Source: Oscillospiraceae bacterium (GTDB lineage: Bacteria > Bacillota > Clostridia > Oscillospirales > Acutalibacteraceae). Taken from it: a DNA stretch of 25,992 bases. Below are positions 23,866 through 25,992 of the stretch, piece by piece (position 1 is the stretch's first letter; every line of letters begins with the position of its first letter). Both the position numbers and the translations under genes were made by a program. A model generated the notes under the pieces. It ran no database searches, was not told the DNA's origin, and saw only the letters and a list, made by a program, of their open reading frames with translations. The DNA is taken from assembly GCA_003538135.1 (NCBI GenBank), contig DPOR01000018.1, positions 1 through 25,992 of the forward strand. Direction: 5' to 3'.

Positions 23866-24403
23866 CGAGGAAATAAGAAATGCTTACAGAGAGCTTGCCC
23901 GCCAATACAGCGACTTGTCGGACGACGGCAAAATGCAGGAGATAAACGACGCATACGATCAGATAGTCATGCTCAGAGGCGGACTCGGCGGCTCGTCGTC
24001 CTCATCGTCTTCGCGCTCCTCGTCTTATGCGGGCAATATGTCCGATTTGTCCGATATACGTGAAAAGATACGCGGCGGAAGAATAGAGGACGCCCTCGTA
24101 CTGCTCGACGGTATACCCGAGCAGTATCGCACGGCGGAGTGGTACTATCTCAAGGGCGCGGCTCAGCAGAGGCGCGGCTGGCTCGACTATGCGTCGGAAA
24201 ACTTTGACCGCGCGTGCAGCATGGACCCGAACAACCGCGAATATGCGGCGGCCAAGGAGAATCTCGACGCGTCGAAGAACGGCGGCTTCCGCAGCGCCCG
24301 CAAATCGTCGAGCGGATGCAGTGCCTGCGATGTTTGCTCCGGTCTGCTCTGTGCCGACTGCTGCTGCGAGTGTATGGGCGGCGATCTTATCCCTTGCTGC
24401 TGA
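23816..24403 (+). CDS. J-like protein lacking HPD, TPR-like and Cys-rich tail
   Basis: This 195-aa protein has a J-domain frame at 1-55 (NPFSVLGVPDTASDEEIRNA, then YRELARQY and KMQEINDAYDQI). The HPD loop that stimulates Hsp70 is missing: Gln30-Tyr31 are followed by SDLSDDG, about ten residues shorter than normal. A Ser-rich linker comes next (58-72), then a helical-pair region like a TPR (about 80-155; GRIEDALVLLDGIPEQYR, WYYLKGAAQQRRGW). The tail has ten cysteines in its last 29 residues (CSACDVCSG, CADCCCEC, final CC), likely a metal-binding knot. The ATG at 23816 is chosen because GGGAGGTG lies 6-12 bases before it. The gene overlaps DUF5685 by 50 bases and lies 14 bases before the membrane protein gene. 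Confidence 0.8.
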   Translation: MKKNPFSVLGVPDTASDEEIRNAYRELARQYSDLSDDGKMQEINDAYDQIVMLRGGLGGSSSSSSSRSSSYAGNMSDLSDIREKIRGGRIEDALVLLDGIPEQYRTAEWYYLKGAAQQRRGWLDYASENFDRACSMDPNNREYAAAKENLDASKNGGFRSARKSSSGCSACDVCSGLLCADCCCECMGGDLIPCC

Positions 24404-24417
24404 GGATTGATCTTGAT

Positions 24418-24963
24418 ATGAAACAGGAAATGAAAAAAACATCCAAAATAGCTCTCAGCGCCGTCTTTGCGGCGCTGTCTGTCGCTCTGATGGCGTTAGT
24501 CTCGATTATTCCGAATCTCGAGCTGGCGCTCCCCGCGATATCGGGTCTGTTCGTCGCGGTCATAGTCATTGAAGTTGACAAAAAATGGGCGCTCGGCGTG
24601 TGGGCGGCGGTGTCCCTGCTGTCGCTGACAGTCGTTCCGAATAAAGAGTCTGCGATAATCTACACAGTCTTTTTCGGCTATTATCCCGTACTCAAGGCCG
24701 TGCTGGAGAGCAAAACGCCGCGCGCAGTCGAGTATATTATAAAGATTCTGACATTTTCGGTCGTTATGTCGCTTTCGTATTTTCTGATGATAAAATTTAT
24801 GGGCATCGACCCCGACCTGCCGGATTTCCTCGGCAAGTGGGCGATACCCGCGATAGCGATTCTAGGAATTATTACCTTCCTGCTCTATGATTACGCGCTC
24901 TCAAAGCTCATTACGTTCTACTGTTTGCGCCTGAGCAAAAGGCTTAGAAAGATACTCAAATAA
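24418..24963 (+). CDS. Multipass membrane protein, ECF-S-like appearance
   Basis: This 181-aa membrane protein has about five hydrophobic segments: 10-29 (IALSAVFAALSVALMALVSI), 33-52, 56-75, 100-122 and 137-160, with a basic tail (RLSKRLRKILK). The opening TSKIALSAVFAALSVALM recalls substrate-binding S components of ECF vitamin transporters, but the family is not established and no ligand motif was recognised. The start at 24418 is preceded by GAGGA 11 bases upstream; an in-frame ATG at 24430 is possible. It begins 14 bases after the J-like stop codon and ends the cassette before the terminator at 24998. The context suggests that it and the two soluble proteins act together. Confidence 0.75.
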   Translation: MKQEMKKTSKIALSAVFAALSVALMALVSIIPNLELALPAISGLFVAVIVIEVDKKWALGVWAAVSLLSLTVVPNKESAIIYTVFFGYYPVLKAVLESKTPRAVEYIIKILTFSVVMSLSYFLMIKFMGIDPDLPDFLGKWAIPAIAILGIITFLLYDYALSKLITFYCLRLSKRLRKILK

Positions 24964-24997
24964 AAACGCGCCGTTAGCGCGGTGTTCGTAAAACATA

Positions 24998-25028
24998 AAC
25001 CGACCTGTGGCTCATAGGTCGGTTTTTT
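24998..25028 (+). terminator. Terminator of the DUF5685 cassette
   Basis: AACCGACCT (24998-25006) pairs perfectly with AGGTCGGTT (25016-25024), with a 9-base loop, followed by TTTT. ACATAA and TTATGT flank the stem and can lengthen it. Confidence 0.88.
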
Positions 25029-25070
25029 ATGTTATTGCAAGGCGCCTTTTATCGGCTCGGAAATCGGGAA

Positions 25071-25101
25071 CTGCGGAGCAGCTGCAAGCTGTACACCGCA
25101 G
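25071..25101 (+). ncRNA. Possible structured RNA element
   Basis: CTGCGG (25071-25076) pairs with CCGCAG (25096-25101), and inside it CAGCT (25079-25083) pairs with AGCTG (25087-25091) around a 3-base loop. The two helices stack with small internal loops. The terminator at 25163 lies downstream. No convincing promoter is seen, so it may only be a repeat. Confidence 0.3.
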
Positions 25102-25162
25102 GACGAATTTTATTTCCACACTGATTGCTCAAGCTTCCATATAACTTCCGGATATGATTTAA

Positions 25163-25203
25163 CCCCATGCTGCGGTTTTTGTTCTGCAGCACGGGGCTTT
25201 TTA
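25163..25203 (+). terminator. Orphan terminator-like hairpin
   Basis: CCCC-A-TGCTGC (25163-25173) pairs with GCAGCA-C-GGGG (25186-25196), followed by CTTTTTATTT. The cassette upstream already has its own terminator, and the next gene is on the other strand. Confidence 0.65.
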
Positions 25204-25298
25204 TTTCAATGTCCGTTTTTATGTACAGCCTGTTAGGTTGATTAGGCTTTTGCGTTGAGGGTTGGATGTAAAAATATACGGTAAGTCGGTATGACTTT

Positions 25299-25772
25299 TC
25301 AATTTACTCTCTCGCATTTTTGCAGTATCGCGTCCCAATCCTCCAAGGAGTAGCCTCCGAAGATTATTCTGTAGTTTCGCATCGGCGAATCTGCGCCCGC
25401 AAATCTCGAACCATTTATCACATTTTTGCTTTGCAGGGATACCGAGACATATTCTGCCCCCTTTATCGGTTCGCGGTAATAGATGTTTACGGTCATTTCG
25501 CCGCCGTATGCGGTCGGTGAAAGCGATTTTATGCAATGCGCGTTATTGAGAAAATCGCATACGCTTTTTCGCACGCCGTAATCTTCGCTGCGCCAAACTT
25601 GCTGTGTCTCGCGGTTTTTGATAAATTCGATTCTCTCAACCTTGACCGGGTCAATATCCGCCGCGCCGAGAAGCCCGGCAACCGTTACCGTTCCCGCACA
25701 GATGCTGTATACGAGTGCCGCCGCAAGCAGAATCATCACCGCAGCGGCAGCGATTTTGCCTCGCTTCTTCAT
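25299..25772 (-). CDS. Membrane-anchored protein of unknown function
   Basis: This 157-aa protein was not assigned to a family. A basic start (MKKRGK) and one hydrophobic helix at about 7-33 point to an uncleaved N-terminal anchor or signal; no lipobox is seen. The outer part, about 35-157, is mixed alpha/beta with single cysteines at 72, 80 and 152 or nearby (VCDFLNNAHCIKSL, LQKCERVN) and a beta-rich middle (EMTVNIYYREPIKGAEYVSV, YRIIFGGYSL). The start has GGAGG 9 bases upstream. The gene is alone, behind a strong promoter with two palindromes, so it is probably a regulated envelope protein. Confidence 0.7.
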   Translation of the reverse strand: MKKRGKIAAAAVMILLAAALVYSICAGTVTVAGLLGAADIDPVKVERIEFIKNRETQQVWRSEDYGVRKSVCDFLNNAHCIKSLSPTAYGGEMTVNIYYREPIKGAEYVSVSLQSKNVINGSRFAGADSPMRNYRIIFGGYSLEDWDAILQKCERVN

Positions 25773-25877
25773 AATTCGTACCTCCGCTTATGTCCGTTGT
25801 CTGCCGCGCTGCAAACTCAATGCCAAAACACATATGACCTTGCAGGCCGATTGATTTAATTGACCGAATAAACTAAT

Positions 25878-25893
25878 TGATTCATTGGAATCA
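25878..25893. promoter_or_regulatory. Inverted repeat downstream of the -10
   Basis: TGATTC-ATTG-GAATCA is a perfect 6-4-6 inverted repeat just downstream of the expected start of transcription of the 25299-25772 gene. It is a candidate repressor site. Confidence 0.4.
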
Positions 25894-25905
25894 CATCCTG
25901 TAATT

Positions 25906-25934
25906 ATTATGGCATATTATTGCAATAATGTCAA
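25906..25934 (-). promoter_or_regulatory. Promoter of the membrane-anchored unknown gene
   Basis: On the minus strand TTGACA (25929-25934, perfect -35) and CATAAT (25906-25911) have a 17-bp spacer. The leader is about 125 bases long, unusual for this window. Confidence 0.7.
25916..25929. promoter_or_regulatory. Perfect 14-bp palindrome inside the promoter spacer
   Basis: ATTATTGCAATAAT lies between the -35 and -10, an ideal position for a repressor. Its A/T-rich dyad around GC suits a small dimeric regulator. Confidence 0.45.
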
Positions 25935-25992
25935 TTAAAACATGCATGGAAGAATTGATTTATTGTTTTTTACACCGATTTTTTGACCCCTA

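Larger units (their letters stand above)
25029..25298. other. Intergenic region with RNA-like structure
   Basis: No gene is supported on either strand. The stretch holds a nested stem (25071-25101), a terminator-like hairpin (25163-25203) with no gene before it, and a weaker hairpin AGCCT/AGGCT (25227-25248) followed by TTTT. It may be a small RNA, an old gene remnant or a dispersed repeat. Confidence 0.5.

Overview
The window looks like chromosomal DNA of an anaerobic gut-type Clostridia, most likely Oscillospiraceae/Ruminococcaceae. The reasons are strong Shine-Dalgarno sites (GGAGG/AAGGAG), several TTG and GTG starts, a GC-rich core with frequent ATA and TAT codons, sigma-A type promoters, and protein families typical of this group (DUF4474, DUF5685, DUF1893, CmpB-like putative permease, GHL10 lipoprotein, DUF1292). 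This placement is inference; no rRNA or other taxonomic marker is present.

Layout. 1-2100 is visibly richer in A/T than the rest. It holds a hairpin-rich intergenic repeat and two XRE-type regulators facing each other across a bidirectional terminator. 2119-3442 is a minus-strand operon of DUF1893, a DUF3267 zincin-like membrane protein and a 90-aa membrane protein. 3553-5674 carries a Cof-type HAD phosphatase and an exported DUF4474 protein. 5716-7208 is a minus-strand ychF-DUF1292 operon, divergent from tcdA and an orphan family-5 solute-binding lipoprotein (7361-9630). 9697-13862 holds a metallophosphoesterase translationally coupled to a GPH-type sugar symporter, divergent from a Gfo/Idh/MocA dehydrogenase, and looks like a small carbohydrate or polyol module. 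13917-18622 carries an IscR-like Rrf2 regulator, a GHL10 lipoprotein and a 971-aa multidomain N-acetylmuramoyl-L-alanine amidase, which point to cell-envelope work. 18614-21410 carries a CmpB-like membrane protein and a histidine kinase/response regulator pair. 21459-22862 has a LacX-like mutarotase divergent from type II dehydroquinase (aroQ). 22951-24963 is a tight cassette of DUF5685, a J-like protein and a multipass membrane protein. The right end has a possible structured RNA with an orphan terminator, then a membrane-anchored unknown protein behind a palindrome-rich promoter.

Most of the window is ordinary chromosomal housekeeping and envelope or sugar metabolism; no phage, insertion sequence, CRISPR array or tRNA was seen. 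The most unusual part is the DUF5685/J-like/membrane cassette. The DUF5685 protein carries two aspartate-rich motifs placed as in squalene/phytoene-synthase-type prenyl transferases. Its partner has a J-domain frame without the HPD tripeptide and ends in a tail with ten cysteines. Second in interest is the amidase, whose N-terminal half resembles a degenerate version of the barrel found in the GHL10 lipoprotein encoded just upstream.
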